A stretch of 64,000 nt of DNA from Aplysia californica. Taxonomy: Eukaryota > Mollusca > Gastropoda > Aplysiida > Aplysiidae. The translations under genes were made by a program, and so were the position numbers. How positions within the stretch are numbered: the first letter of the stretch is position 1; each line of letters begins with the position of its first letter. This document shows, piece by piece, positions 33,301 to 39,678 of the stretch. The notes below the pieces were generated by a model. It did no database searches. It was given only the letters and a program-made list of their open reading frames with translations, and was not told where the DNA came from. The stretch covers positions 188,659 through 252,658 of the forward strand of contig NW_004797721.1 of the NCBI RefSeq assembly GCF_000002075.1, read 5' to 3'.

Positions 33301-34374
33301 GTGTATCAATACCAATAATTAAAACAGTTGTTCCCCATGAAGACGAAAATTTCAAACAGCATCAGTGTGCACGTGTTTGAGCTGTGTTCTGACCGTCATT
33401 TCTGCATTTTTTAATATTTTTTGTTACGGAGCGCTTCTCGTGTGGTAACATGCCCTCTCACGTCTAGGCCTAAATATCTACTGAAAAGTAAAGGATATAT
33501 CTACAGAAAAGTAAAGGCGGGAGCTTGGATTTTCTGATCAGGGGAAGAAAAGAAAATTGAAAAAAATAAAGGTCTCGATCTAGACCTACCCATCCAGAGT
33601 TCATCCAGTTTCACACAGACCGCATCGCGTTCTGACCCATCCCCACCGTAGCCTAACCCTCGCCCATCCTCTTCTTGGCTTTGGGGCCAATATTAGGAGA
33701 CACACTAGATCTAGCAATACAATGCGTTAGGAATCGAAGATGGGCCTTGTGCTTCGTAAGAGATGGAAAGGAAGGAGAACAATTCTTTGTTTTTGGGGCT
33801 GCTAATTGCTTTTATTTGGTTATATCGCGACCTCGTTGAAAGCGACTCGGTCTGTTTGCAAACATGTTGGAGCTGACGTACATTTACAGATATAGAGGAA
33901 AAGATGGGGGATCAAGGATTGCCTCGTTGGAGCCTACTTCTTGTTGAATGTGACCTCGTTGAATGCGACACCCACTGTACAGACAACTTAGCCTTGCAAA
34001 AAAAAAAAAATTTTACAAGAAATAGTCTATAGGGGGGCCTATAAATGGCATACATATAACCAAAAAGATTTTAAAAGATCATGATATAACATTTTAAATT
34101 CTTTCATTTTTATTTCAAATCAATAAAAAGCTAAATTACCAAATTTGTTGAGGTTTCTATCCCGTCCGCACTGACTGAAATCATTCGCACCACAACTAAA
34201 AATTGCACCATCCTTTCCGCATATCAAAGAATGGTTCTCTCCAATACTGATTTGACGAAGGTCAACGTTGTCCAAGGTCTCAACTTGTTTTGGAGACCTG
34301 ACTGCATTCTCCTCAGAGCTGCCAATTCCAAGCACCCCAAAGGTAGCTTTGCCCCACGCTAACACAGCAGACAT
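1943..34374 (-). CDS. HERC4: HERC3/HERC4-like HECT E3 ubiquitin ligase (24 exons, 3' end off window)
   Basis: Predicted to transfer ubiquitin from an E2 to substrates through a HECT cysteine, as known for the small HERC family. Twenty-four exons were joined by homology and consistent splice phase, giving about 908 codons against roughly 1,050 in vertebrate HERC3/HERC4. Residues 1-392 form an RCC1 propeller with repeated GQLG and CG-xH motifs (SYGQLGLG, SFGQLGVN, SYGQLGHN, SGQLGTSS). Residues 393-750 are the family linker (GVDMNAVREFF, PPDVEALRLYIMLPEC). HECT starts near 750 (KGEEAVDEGGVRK, EVMDPKYGMF, LCGLAIYN, DLHFPLALYKKLLKK, DDLKELSPDVG). The C-lobe and catalytic Cys would lie left of base 1943. 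The start is the first in-frame ATG with family homology (MSAVLAWG). Invertebrates usually have a single HERC3/4 co-orthologue, so the symbol is approximate. No reading-frame damage was seen. Confidence 0.93.
2209..2275 (-). CDS. HERC4: HERC-like exon 23 (HECT N-lobe)
   Basis: Acceptor TTTTGAACAG, donor TTTGAG|GTGAGA. Encodes GLQDLLDFDGDEFEDVFSLY, matching SMQQLLDYPEDDIEETFCLN. Confidence 0.92.
2770..2817 (-). CDS. HERC4: HERC-like exon 22 (HECT N-lobe)
   Basis: A 48-bp exon; acceptor TTCTTTGCAG, donor GTTGGAAA|GTAAGT. Encodes PITADDLKELSPDVGK, matching PSLDDLKELMPDVGR. Confidence 0.93.
2818..3931. other. HERC-like intron 21 with possible pogo-type right end
   Basis: No exon is seen. The stretch 3800-3829 reads AAGTGACCGCTAAAGCAAG then TTCAACTGTA, shaped like the right end of a TA-flanked pogo/Tigger-type MITE. 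Related motifs occur at about 3650 (GTGACTGCTAGGAGCAGG). I cannot define a left end. Confidence 0.3.
3932..4050 (-). CDS. HERC4: HERC-like exon 21 (HECT N-lobe)
   Basis: Acceptor CTTTTCAG. Encodes TFEEANMFRMIGILCGLAIY and DLHFPLALYKKLLKK. The donor CTAAAAAA|GTCAGC is weak, but it is the one that restores the frame into exon 22 (KP-ITADDLKEL). Confidence 0.94.
4929..5024 (-). CDS. HERC4: HERC-like exon 20 (HECT N-lobe)
   Basis: Acceptor TTCTTTAAG, donor CCATCT|GTGAGT, phase 0-0. Encodes EFFMLLLREVMDPKYGMFNV then DEDSYLQWFNPS, near-identical to EFFLLIMRELLDPKYGMF of HERC4. Confidence 0.95.
5082..5358. mobile_element. Short TTAA-flanked MITE (piggyBac-like)
   Basis: The segment is bounded by TTAA on both sides (5078-5081 and 5359-5362). 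The ends are CTCTTTGAATCCTGAG and, reversed, CTCTAGGAGCGTCCGG, a loose inverted pair like piggyBac-type termini. The interior is non-coding, with a small GGACGCTCC/GGAGCGTCC palindrome near 5310. It lies in HERC-like intron 19. Confidence 0.4.
6617..6720 (+). pseudogene. MADF-domain N-terminal fragment
   Basis: ATG at 6617 (context CACAATGG) opens MDDERLISLVKERPVLFDKV then HPKYSSPNHS. This is the typical start of a MADF (Adf-1-like) DNA-binding domain, common in host factors and in the second protein of PIF/Harbinger transposons. The frame stops within about 35 codons and no continuation is clear, so it is either a first exon or a broken copy. It lies antisense within a HERC-like intron. Confidence 0.5.
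7142..7189 (-). CDS. HERC4: HERC-like exon 19 (HECT start)
   Basis: A 48-bp phase 0-0 exon; acceptor TATTCTCAG, donor CGAAAG|GTAAGT. Encodes VVFKGEEAVDEGGVRK, the classic start of the HECT N-lobe (V-F-x-GEEAVDxGGVxKEFF). Confidence 0.95.
7637..7840 (-). CDS. HERC4: HERC-like exon 18
   Basis: Acceptor TGCCACCCTCAG, donor CTCAAG|GTGAGT, phase 0-0. Contains DPVNPCLVLFVDRNNLVQDT and DLKKPLK, leading into the HECT domain. Confidence 0.93.
8798..8991 (-). mobile_element. tRNA-type SINE with perfect 16-bp target duplication
   Basis: Flanked by the identical 16-mer GAATATGTATGCAAAA at 8782-8797 and 8992-9007. Read on the minus strand it has a B-box-like GGGTTCAAGTC, then the core TTGTGTCCTTGGGAAAGGC and an AATAATAATA-type 3' tail. 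The intact duplication suggests a fairly recent insertion. Confidence 0.85.
9059..9145 (-). CDS. HERC4: HERC-like exon 17
   Basis: Acceptor AATGTTTCAG, donor ATGAGG|GTGAGT, phase 0-0. Encodes GLYFCNYPFLFDGAAKSVLL then QTDAALQMR, matching TYPFVFDAQAKTTLLQTDAVLQMQ. Confidence 0.93.
9146..11244. other. HERC-like intron 16, unannotated
   Basis: About 2.1 kb of AT-rich sequence. Frames such as 9693-10280 have no recognisable domain and no exon-like splice context. I see no element here. Confidence 0.5.
11245..11388 (-). CDS. HERC4: HERC-like exon 16
   Basis: Acceptor CTCTGTTCAG. Contains YHKFYVPELKERVNIREDYI and SWVQ, strongly matching YDKFYIHEVQELIDIRNDYINWVQ. Two in-frame donors lie 21 bp apart: CAG|GTGTGT (used here) and CAG|GTGGGG at 11265. 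The shorter form would lack VGGFAVQ. Confidence 0.9.
11545..12020. repeat. Unnamed ~460-bp interspersed repeat, copy 1
   Basis: Aligns by eye with copy 2 at 19722-20185 in the same orientation. Shared landmarks are TTCTAACTCATTTA/TTCTAGCTCATTTA, CATTTCAGTGTAAGCTTG then TAGATTT (identical), TTTTAGGTGTATG and TTAACATCAAAGAAAA. The frame 11480-11845 is probably incidental. Confidence 0.75.
12199..12258 (-). CDS. HERC4: HERC-like exon 15
   Basis: A 60-bp phase 0-0 exon; acceptor ATCCTCACAG, donor TATGCA|GTAAGT. Encodes VSRRQSGLFSCMEMLQKLYA, corresponding to the ALKVLEILHRVN helix. Weakly conserved, so called mainly from phase and position. Confidence 0.8.
13170..14860 (+). mobile_element. Decayed mariner-family transposon, interrupted by a pogo-like MITE
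   Basis: Fragments in several frames match a mariner transposase in order: a start region (VIWFLHTIGKKPTEIQAEIK), a helix-turn-helix part (DDRRFRIADALKLSNELGYR, TQWVPKHLADDQKAQH), the DLVPSDFHLFGPAQQCLSEK block holding the third catalytic Asp, and a tail (GWYTFTHAGMAKYLTVHGDY). The MITE at 13770-14624 separates the last two. GGGACATCCCTCATA at about 14846 may be the right terminus. Stops and shifts are frequent, and the middle catalytic region is not recognisable, so this is an old copy. Confidence 0.75.
13770..14624. mobile_element. Pogo/Tigger-like MITE, copy A (complete)
   Basis: 855 bp with inverted ends CAGTAGTCTCCGCCTAAG and, reversed, CAGTAGTCTCCGCCTAAG, flanked by TA. The GGATCTTAGGCGAA motif recurs several times near both ends. 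No transposase is visible. It has inserted into an older mariner. A truncated relative is at 41545. Confidence 0.88.
15283..15342 (-). CDS. HERC4: HERC-like exon 14
   Basis: A 60-bp phase 0-0 exon; acceptor TCGTTCACAG, donor TTAGAG|GTGAGT. Encodes IYKGCIEYLLQLPDTTNPLE, a helix equivalent to VVVHLLKLYK in HERC4. Confidence 0.87.
15940..15989 (-). CDS. HERC4: HERC-like exon 13
   Basis: A 50-bp exon; acceptor TTCTTACAG, donor GTAGTT|GTAAGT. Encodes SWWPSNQPSFFNRLVV, matching ENWWSVLEPPLFLKIVELF of HERC4. Confidence 0.9.
16537..16726 (-). CDS. HERC4: HERC-like exon 12
   Basis: Acceptor CTTTCCACAG. Contains SPPDVEALRLYIMLPECHLF and CPFANAFLSMDPVAQKVL. The sequence TTGTGTAAGG offers two overlapping GT donors. 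TTGT|GTAAGG is chosen because it joins in frame to the SWWPSNQPSFF of exon 13. Confidence 0.93.
17457..17568 (-). CDS. HERC4: HERC-like exon 11
   Basis: Acceptor CTTCCACAG, donor CAATAT|GTGAGT. Contains KHGVDMNAVREFFQGLSK, matching the GVDMNAARLLFHKL motif of HERC4. Confidence 0.93.
18182..18238 (-). CDS. HERC4: HERC-like exon 10
   Basis: A 57-bp exon; acceptor TACTTTCAG, donor ATGCC|GTAAGT. Encodes DEMTKIFSHASCLNGSFLMP, matching the SSSGCLNGSFL motif of HERC4. Confidence 0.9.
18950..19075 (+). repeat. SINE-like fragment, 'CATAAGGTCATATGAG' family, copy 1
   Basis: Shares GAGTTTTACAGCACTCGCAA then CTGCATAAGGTCATATGAG with copies at 37005, 48490 and 52845. The 3' part (CAGTTCACAGCACAGCTTGG, TGATTCGAT) also matches the 37005 copy. 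Confidence 0.65.
19101..19225 (-). CDS. HERC4: HERC-like exon 9 (linker)
   Basis: Acceptor GTATTTGCAG, donor TCAGA|GTGAGT. Encodes a charged helical linker (ACHSDDFRERDHVRQILTLS). It is placed by phase (0 to 2) and by agreement with both neighbours; sequence conservation is low. Confidence 0.82.
19722..20185. repeat. Unnamed ~460-bp interspersed repeat, copy 2
   Basis: Second copy of the repeat at 11545-12020, with small insertions and deletions throughout. It lies in a different HERC-like intron (between exons 8 and 9). Confidence 0.75.
20587..20833 (-). CDS. HERC4: HERC-like exon 8 (end of RCC1 propeller)
   Basis: Acceptor TTGTTTCAG, donor TGTTCA|GTAAGT. Encodes GHTLAFVPSTGRLYAFGLGG and, after a longer loop, YTGGDHSFVLAQDCS. 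This closes the RCC1 propeller near residue 392. Confidence 0.93.
21231..21361 (-). CDS. HERC4: HERC-like exon 7
   Basis: Acceptor CCTGGACAG, donor GGGAG|GTAATG. Encodes DGRVFTFGAGSYGQLGHNSN and VEVSQIACGR, the most strongly conserved RCC1 blade of the family. Confidence 0.94.
21410..22010 (-). mobile_element. LINE 3' end (non-LTR retrotransposon RT tail), family 1
   Basis: The minus strand encodes pieces typical of the region after the RT domain in RTE/CR1-type LINEs: AEVKRQLIKSIIFLPTLTYQ, CEMKCLGELINATRKHCRR and, in another frame, GRGRPSKTWLDGVKEVLKK. The element ends in an AAAGTA-rich tail. It is 5'-truncated and frame-broken, and lies in HERC-like intron 6. Confidence 0.75.
22351..22442 (-). 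CDS. HERC4: HERC-like exon 6
   Basis: Acceptor CTTCACAG, donor ACTGCG|GTAATT. Encodes DYDMPRQCRSLRTQKIKYIC and AGENHSAALTA, matching the RSQKIVYICCGEDHTAALT region of HERC4. Confidence 0.93.
23088..23380. repeat. Purine-rich GGA/GAA tract with a 133-bp tandem duplication
   Basis: The block AAAGGAAGAAGAAAAAGGAG starts at 23130 and again at 23263, giving a 133-bp period. The Arg/Lys/Glu-rich or Leu/Ser-rich frames across it are artefacts. Confidence 0.9.
23974..25930 (-). pseudogene. Broken transposon-encoded protein inside the 4.3-kb element
   Basis: Read 5' to 3' on the minus strand: KRSYTASEKPRRNYTLQHHF; a Lys/His-rich part (RTHHAHHERAKDD); ENKVCA just before the LTR; FNHSIIYSDECK; NATLASAMASLAKELDITVE; KGHTQMEVDSVNCTIERSLK; RIPRPYEVMYLD; DCTVTDLRH; and a C-terminus KHLQELKAVVPQCYHNYYDT ending at TAA (23974-23976). 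This motif set (GHTQMEVDSVHS-IER, IP--YH-FYD-LP) recurs in many invertebrate repeat-encoded proteins, but I cannot give the family a certain name. Several stops and shifts are present. Confidence 0.6.
24786..25110 (-). mobile_element. Solo LTR (LTR-retrotransposon fossil) with 5-bp target duplication
   Basis: A 325-bp segment beginning TGTGATTG and ending CAATAACA (TG...CA), flanked on both sides by AGGCG (24781-24785 and 25111-25115). On the minus strand it carries a canonical TATAAAAG box near 24990 and a splice-donor-like GGTAAGTAC near 24815. No internal retroelement genes are present, so this is a solo LTR that looks whole as such. The intact duplication suggests moderate age. It interrupts the transposon gene at 23974-25930. 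The parent family is not determined. Confidence 0.75.
27127..27158 (-). CDS. HERC4: HERC-like exon 5 (32-bp microexon)
   Basis: Acceptor TGTTTCAG, donor CCAAAG|GTGAGT. Only 32 bp, encoding SFGQLGVNDTK, which continues the GWGRN of exon 4 exactly as in vertebrate HERC3/4 (GWGRNKFGQLGL). Skipping it would shift the frame. It sits just left-flanked by the large transposon-filled intron. Confidence 0.88.
27212..27495 (-). mobile_element. tRNA-type SINE (long form)
   Basis: On the minus strand: B-box-like GTGGGTTGATTCC, the shared core TGTTGTGTCCTTTGGGAAGG, and CTATCGATGGAGACAAATGT further on. The core is the same as that of the SINE at 8798-8991. It lies in HERC-like intron 4. Confidence 0.65.
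27959..28154 (-). CDS. HERC4: HERC-like exon 4
   Basis: Acceptor TGTCCACAG, donor AACAG|GTAACT. Two partial RCC1 blades: VWGSNSYGQLGLGKNAAG and VEQIAAGGNHSFLLSKSG, then AVYGWGRN. Confidence 0.93.
28960..29036 (-). CDS. HERC4: HERC-like exon 3
   Basis: Acceptor TTTTTCAG, donor AACG|GTGAGA. A 77-bp exon encoding the RCC1 strand VLQVACGNDHCIVLTN. It was found by homology and phase because it is too short to stand out as an open frame. Confidence 0.9.
29780..30160 (-). mobile_element. tRNA-type SINE, 'GATC-TTTAA' family, copy 1
   Basis: Aligns with 37445-37880: GATTTTGGACCACCAAAGGA then TCTTTAA; AAGAAGGAGCCAAGGAGTAG; a CAGAAAGA block; AGCAGGAAAAGAGGTGAAAG. The minus-strand head has GGATTTGAAACC in the B-box position. 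It is the more degenerate copy. Confidence 0.7.
30262..30528. repeat. Long GT-rich microsatellite
   Basis: About 270 bp of GT units with GTAT, GTGA and GTGC interruptions. The Cys/Val and His/Thr frames are artefacts. Confidence 0.95.
30532..30776 (+). mobile_element. MITE with GCGTGCTGACAAAATGAG ends, copy 1
   Basis: Inverted ends TGTGAGGCGTGCTGAC and, reversed, TGTAAGCGTGCTGAC, both followed by AAAATGAGTTAC. About 245 bp, non-coding. Probably TA-flanked. The interior aligns with copy 2 (45909-46155) in reverse orientation, e.g. GAGATATTGGCCAAAAATC. Confidence 0.85.
31065..31230 (-). CDS. HERC4: HERC-like exon 2
   Basis: Acceptor CTTTCAG, donor AAA|GTAGGT; enters in phase 1 and leaves in phase 2. 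Encodes an RCC1 repeat with VIQVAAGANHSVALTQAWEV and FTWGKNDSGQLGRGD. Confidence 0.92.
31592..31702. repeat. GT/GA-rich microsatellite
   Basis: GTGTGTGA and GTGTGT units just left of a G run and the MITE at 31899. Confidence 0.9.
31899..32687. mobile_element. Pogo/Tigger-like MITE, family D
   Basis: 789 bp with inverted ends CAGTGGAATCCTGTTATCAC and, reversed, CAGTGGAGTCCACTCATAAC, flanked by TA inside a CTGAATATTCAG target. Non-coding; lies in HERC-like intron 1. Confidence 0.75.
33178..33977. mobile_element. Pogo/Tigger-like MITE, family E
   Basis: 800 bp with a 24-bp inverted end: GTGGGTGTCGCATTCAACGA (left) and, reversed, CAGTGGGTGTCGCATTCAAC (right). The right flank is TA; the left flank looks mutated (CAT for TAC). 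Inner CTCGTTGAA motifs recur. Lies in HERC-like intron 1. Confidence 0.8.
34140..34374 (-). CDS. HERC4: HERC-like exon 1 (start codon)
   Basis: Codons 1-78 plus one base, beginning MSAVLAWGKATFGVLGIG and ending at donor TTTG|GTAATT. This is the first RCC1 blade (ENHSLICGKDGAIFSCGAND). The frame stays open upstream to 34473, but the upstream residues do not match the family. A pyrimidine-rich stretch ending TTTTTCAAG near 34424 could be an acceptor for a 5' UTR exon. Confidence 0.9.
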
Positions 34375-34698
34375 TGTTGTCTCTGTGCATTTATGTCCAG
34401 TTTCATTCCAGTCCACTTGAAAAATAGTTATATTATAGCATAGCGTTTCCCTTGAATTACACACTATTCCCACTGACTAGTATCTGATCTAATACCAACC
34501 CAATTGATCAATAAAAACTTCAGACTGACTGACTCTCAGGCTGCCCAGGTTGTCAGGCCAGGAGTCAAGAGTTGGAGATCTCTGAGAATTCAACATAGAA
34601 ATCAGTTAATATAAGATCTAATTCCCATCGAAGCTTGACTTCAAATACCTTTTGTAGGTAAATTGGAAGAAGACAAAAAGAGAAGGGGCCTCATTGAA

Positions 34699-35690
34699 CA
34701 TTAGCAGACCACCACTAGATCTACTCAGGTAGAAAAGGGAGGTGGGGGGTGTAGATAGGGGGGTGCAGGAAGTTCACCCCCTGGCTAAAGTCAGAAAAAT
34801 AATAGATAGAGATCTAGATAGGCCTTGTTTGCCATAGTTTTTAGTGCCAAAAAAAGTATGGCCAGCTCTATTCAGACTCGAGTGCGAATATAATTTATTC
34901 AGACTTGAGTCCGATATGGGTTTTATCTATCTCTATCAATTCGGACTCGGGTCCGAAAAAAAAATGTTTTATTTTTTCGGACTCAGCTTCTGAGTGACTC
35001 TTGTGAGTGTAAGGAGGTTACATAATATTATAACAGTCGTCGGGGGGATTTTACGTAAAACCAGAATTAGAACTAGAATTGCCTCTATACTAGGATTGTG
35101 TAATTGTTGTCAAAAGTACTCCACTCTCATTAGATCTACCCAATGGTAGTGTTATAAGTACACGGTAACCGACTACTCAGGGTCCTTCCATCACCACTAC
35201 AGCATCATCATTACTTCCTCCGCCGATTGTCTTTCCTATATTAATTTCATTTTATTGTGTGTTATAGTTTTTCTGTAATGTTCTTTTCTTTTATCACAAA
35301 CATCGCACAAAACCCACAGCTGTGGACTCTTCCCCCAGTAAGCCGAGAGTGCGAGATTGCTATGCGCAGTCTCATTGGTCGACATTAACTTTGCCCCCGG
35401 CAAGGTCAGCTCAACTTAATCGTTCTGTTCATAGATCTACCAATGATGCAGGGAGGGCCAGTTTAGATCTATATATCTAGTAACTGGATAATATACACAC
35501 GTCTCGACTGTTTTCAACATTATAATAGAACAAATTTCGTAAATGCTGGAAATATTTAGATCTAGGAACAAACGTCGGAAGTCGGAACGGACAACATGCA
35601 GGAATCAATTCAGAGTCCGAGAATATAATTTTTTTCTATTTGGGCTCGAAACTTAGAAAAAGTATTCCTGGCAGTGGCAGGTGGTCTGCT
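34699..35690. mobile_element. Possible ~1-kb inverted-repeat element
   Basis: AGCAGACCACCACTAG on the left and GTGGCAGGTGGTCTGCT on the right are inverted, with a second inner pair (AGTATGGCCAGC / AGTATTCCTGGCAG). The interior carries repeated TTCGGACTCGGGTCCGAA-like near-palindromes (34860-34990). No target duplication is clear. Confidence 0.4.
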
Positions 35691-37004
35691 ATTCTTCAAT
35701 TTTACCAGAGAAGGGAACAAACTGAAAGGCCTTTAAAAACAAAAGTCTATACTGAACATCACTGGAACAGACTAGATCTAGATCTAATCTAGATCTTGAT
35801 CTAGCCTAGAACGCACTGACAACTTGAACCTCTGCACACTTGTAATCGAAATTCTGCCGTCCTCAGAACCAGCCCCAGGCCAGAGATGCATAAAGTGTGT
35901 TTCTAGATTCTAGTCTCAGAGCATTAAAATAGCCTTTGCGTAACCATATATGACCTTTGTTTATTTTGCTCTGCTTCAAACTGAAAGCGCTCTGTTCGGT
36001 GATGACAATGATATAGCAATAGCATTTTCCAGAATGCTACCTGGTTTAGGCTAGTTCTTCAGATCTAGAAGAATCATTCAGTTTTGAAGGGGGAAGGGGG
36101 TTTCCCATCAAGGATCAATTCAATACACAGAACACATAGAATCTCTAGAAAATCTAACCAGGACATTAATTTTAGAAACAAGTAGATCTAGATCTAGCTG
36201 GCAATGAAAACTTGTTTCAATTTCGTTGGTTAAAGCACAACCATTGTATTCCCATTGAAAGCACACTGGGTTGTAAACAAAGTGCCATCCTGTTTTGAAT
36301 GATATGACGGATTTTTTTCGCACGAACTTGGTTTTGTCTTAGTATAGATTTCTATTTTTTAAAGTTTGTTATGTCCCTTTGGGGAACTGGTGCAATCGAG
36401 TCAGACTTTTTTTGTGTGCTAAATTAACAGTTCTCAATGAGCTTATTTAATATTTTATCTCTCCGGTGAGTCGTTTGTTTGTAGAAAAAGCCTTTTGTAT
36501 TGCAAAGATATTTTGGGTTTCATTAACCAAATTTTAAAAACTACTATCCTGAAAGACTTTACAGCTCTGTCTTTTCTTTTCATAAACTTGAGAGCATTGA
36601 AATGACAAGCTGGCAATACTCCGCAGCTTGACTTGACAACACAATTAGCCCAGGCTAGACCTTGCCCTGTCGAATAAAATTATTAGGGCCTATAATATTT
36701 CTGCCCAACCTTTTTTATGTTTCTTTTTCAAATAATAAAAAAGAACAAGAAGGCATTCCATTAAACAACAACAATCGCTATCTGTCCCCCCATGTGTGTA
36801 CCAAGCAGCCGAAAAGAGATCTATGTGCAATGAATGATTTATCATTGTTTTAGTTTTAGTTAGGTGTGTAGACTATGCGGTGCGCGCAGTAGTGGGGGGG
36901 GGGTGCAATTTGAGTATTTTGCGGGGGTCAGTTGAAATGCAAAGCACATGTAGATAAAATTAATGTTGATTGCTTATGAATCAAAAGGATCGACATTATG
37001 CTTG

Positions 37005-37155
37005 TTTGTTTTGGTAAGAGCTTTACTGCGCATAAGGTCATATGAGCTCGCGAATGAGTGGCGTTGCATTCACAATTATAGCTATAGGCTATATAGCTAT
37101 ATATACATTGCAGTTCGCAGCACGCGTTTGATTCTGGTCAATATTTCGATGTAAA
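37005..37155 (+). repeat. SINE-like fragment, 'CATAAGGTCATATGAG' family, copy 2
   Basis: Contains GAGCTTTACTGCGCATAAGG then TCATATGAG, and downstream GCAGTTCGCAGCACGCGTTT, aligning with 18950-19075. A short ATAGCTATA palindromic stretch separates the halves. Confidence 0.65.
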
Positions 37156-37188
37156 ATGTTAAAATTCGTGGTTAAAGAATCGATATTA

Positions 37189-37440
37189 CAGTAGTCTTCG
37201 CCTAAACGCACGGTGCTCGGGAGGGCTCCTTATCGTGTGTTTACACGTGGAGCGTGCGTTTACATGAACCTTTGCAAAGCTGTCCCCTGGTTTTATGCAC
37301 CCTGCCTAACCTAATTTAGCAAAATTAGATCATTTTTGTGCTTAATTTCTGATTATTTTCCTTTATCATACTTTGTTTTTTTTAAATCAGAATCGCTTAA
37401 TTTCACATGATTGGGGCTCAGTTTGCATAATTTCATAATT
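37189..37440. mobile_element. Pogo/Tigger-like MITE fragment (left end only)
   Basis: Starts CAGTAGTCTTCGCCTAAACG after TA. CGGTGCTCGGGAG follows as in copies A and B, but the GATC motifs are replaced. No right end before the adjoining SINE. Confidence 0.6.
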
Positions 37441-37444
37441 TTTC

Positions 37445-37880
37445 TGGCTTAAAGCCGATTTTAGACCACCAAGGGATCTTTAACGTGCGCAAACTTGCAC
37501 ACGAGCCCTCCGAGATTTTTCACCCTTGTCCGAAAAGGCTAGGTGCAGATCTTTAATTCCTACCAGAAGATCAGGGTGGCTGAAAACAGCAGTTAAGCAG
37601 GAACCAAGGAGTAACAGTAGAATATTATTAAGGCTGCAGAAAGAGCCTATAGTCAGGAGCCCAGCGGAGGGGGCAAAAGGAGGTGAGGGGGTGGTGGCAG
37701 AAAGAGAAGTCGTAAGTAGACGACATAACATAATTTGCTGGAGAGCAGGAAAGGAGATGAAAGCAGGAGGCAACGATTTTAGAGAATAAAATGTTTCGGT
37801 CGCTAGCCGGATTCGAACCCAGGACCTTTGAATGAGAGGCCAACTCCATAATATCTTCACAAGAGCCATCTATATAATAT
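37445..37880 (-). mobile_element. tRNA-type SINE, same family, copy 2
   Basis: On the minus strand it starts TGGAGTTGGCCTCTCATTCA, then a clear B box GGGTTCGAATCC, and ends CACGTTAAAGATCCCTTGGT. That tail resembles a conserved SINE 3' end in many lophotrochozoans (from memory). Copy 1 is at 29780-30160. Confidence 0.75.
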
Positions 37881-38364
37881 ATAGATTTCAAAGAAAAAAA
37901 ATATATAAACACCCTTTAACCCTCTTCCTTATTTTTAGCCATACCGACCTTATAACGACCTTCCCGTCATAATGTTACCATTCAGCCTTTTACCGACCTG
38001 ACACACCCGCCTTTAGTGAAGCTTAGAAATAAAAACATTCAACTTTAAAAGTACATGTAGTTGCTGGTGTAGGTCTTTAATTGTAGGCCCCACGTGAAAT
38101 TTCATTGAAAAACGTCGCTTAGATCATAAGCAAAAGCGATTTCTTTGCAACACCCTCTGAACCTCTGAAAAACCCAATCGGTTATTTTTCTGGGAAGCCA
38201 TCAGCTCTGGCGGTCTCCATAATGTTTGGTTCTGCTGTCCTGACCTGCAAAATTTCACACAAGGCGTGTGTTATGTCAACTGAGCTCTAGTCAGCTGTGG
38301 TCACGAAATTAAAATCAGGCGGATATCGAGATTAAAACTTTCTTGAGACTGAAACAAACACATC

Positions 38365-38705
<341 letters not shown>

Positions 38706-39480
38706 GGGGGAGTAATAGAGACAGACAGAGAGAAGAAGAATATGAGTGGTAGGTAGAGCGTGCGTGAAGATAGGGAGGGATGGAGTTATATCAACACTGC
38801 TGACAATAATAAGCACAATAAGAGACAGGTTGAATGATAAATGTAATTGGTGAAATTATGTAAAAATATGTACATGTATTTATTCTTCTCGCGTATCGCT
38901 CTTCCTTTGTAGATCTAAGAAACAGGAGCTCGGGCCAATTGACAATTTAAAAAAATAAAAAATTATGGAAGCCGTTTGCTCTCTGTCGGGGAAAAAAGCT
39001 GAATTGGCCGCAAGGCTGACGTCACCATTGAGCAGGCAGTATAATAACTATAAGGCATCGCGTAGTCTCTCAGGGCGCCTTCAAATCGGAAGAGTGATTT
39101 TTGAACGATAAGAAGCATTAACATTTCACATTCACTTGAATTTCAATTTGGTTGAAAGGAGAGTGTAATAGATCAAAATATTTTTTTTTTCATCTCGTGC
39201 CACCCTTGTCGTGATACGGTACGTATTTAAGTGCCAGGGAAACGTTTGACCCCCTCCGGCCGGCCAGTGCAAGCGTGTGTTTGTGTAATTTCTACCTCTC
39301 TGACTCGCTACTCTCTCTCTATAGGCTACGTCCTAGGCGATCATAAATCAGGCAGCGCAGCCCAAGAACTACACACCTTGCTTGTGGGCTGACACACCGG
39401 CCGCTCAGGCTTCGGCCCACAGCAAGCAGTGACCTTCGTAATGATAATAATGATTACAACGGCCACGGCTAGGCGGTCTC

Positions 39481-39482
39481 TT

Positions 39483-39566
<84 letters not shown>
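39481..39566. repeat. (TC)n microsatellite
   Basis: About 40 TC units upstream (minus sense) of the THAP exon's far side. Confidence 0.97.
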
Positions 39567-39569
<3 letters not shown>

Positions 39570-39678
39570 GGTTTAGCTTCCCTGTGTTTGTGTTCAAACT
39601 AACGGACATGTAAAAAATTATTCTAGACAGACAAAAGCGATGGAAAGACAGAAAGTTGACTTGAGTTGAGTTAGAGTT

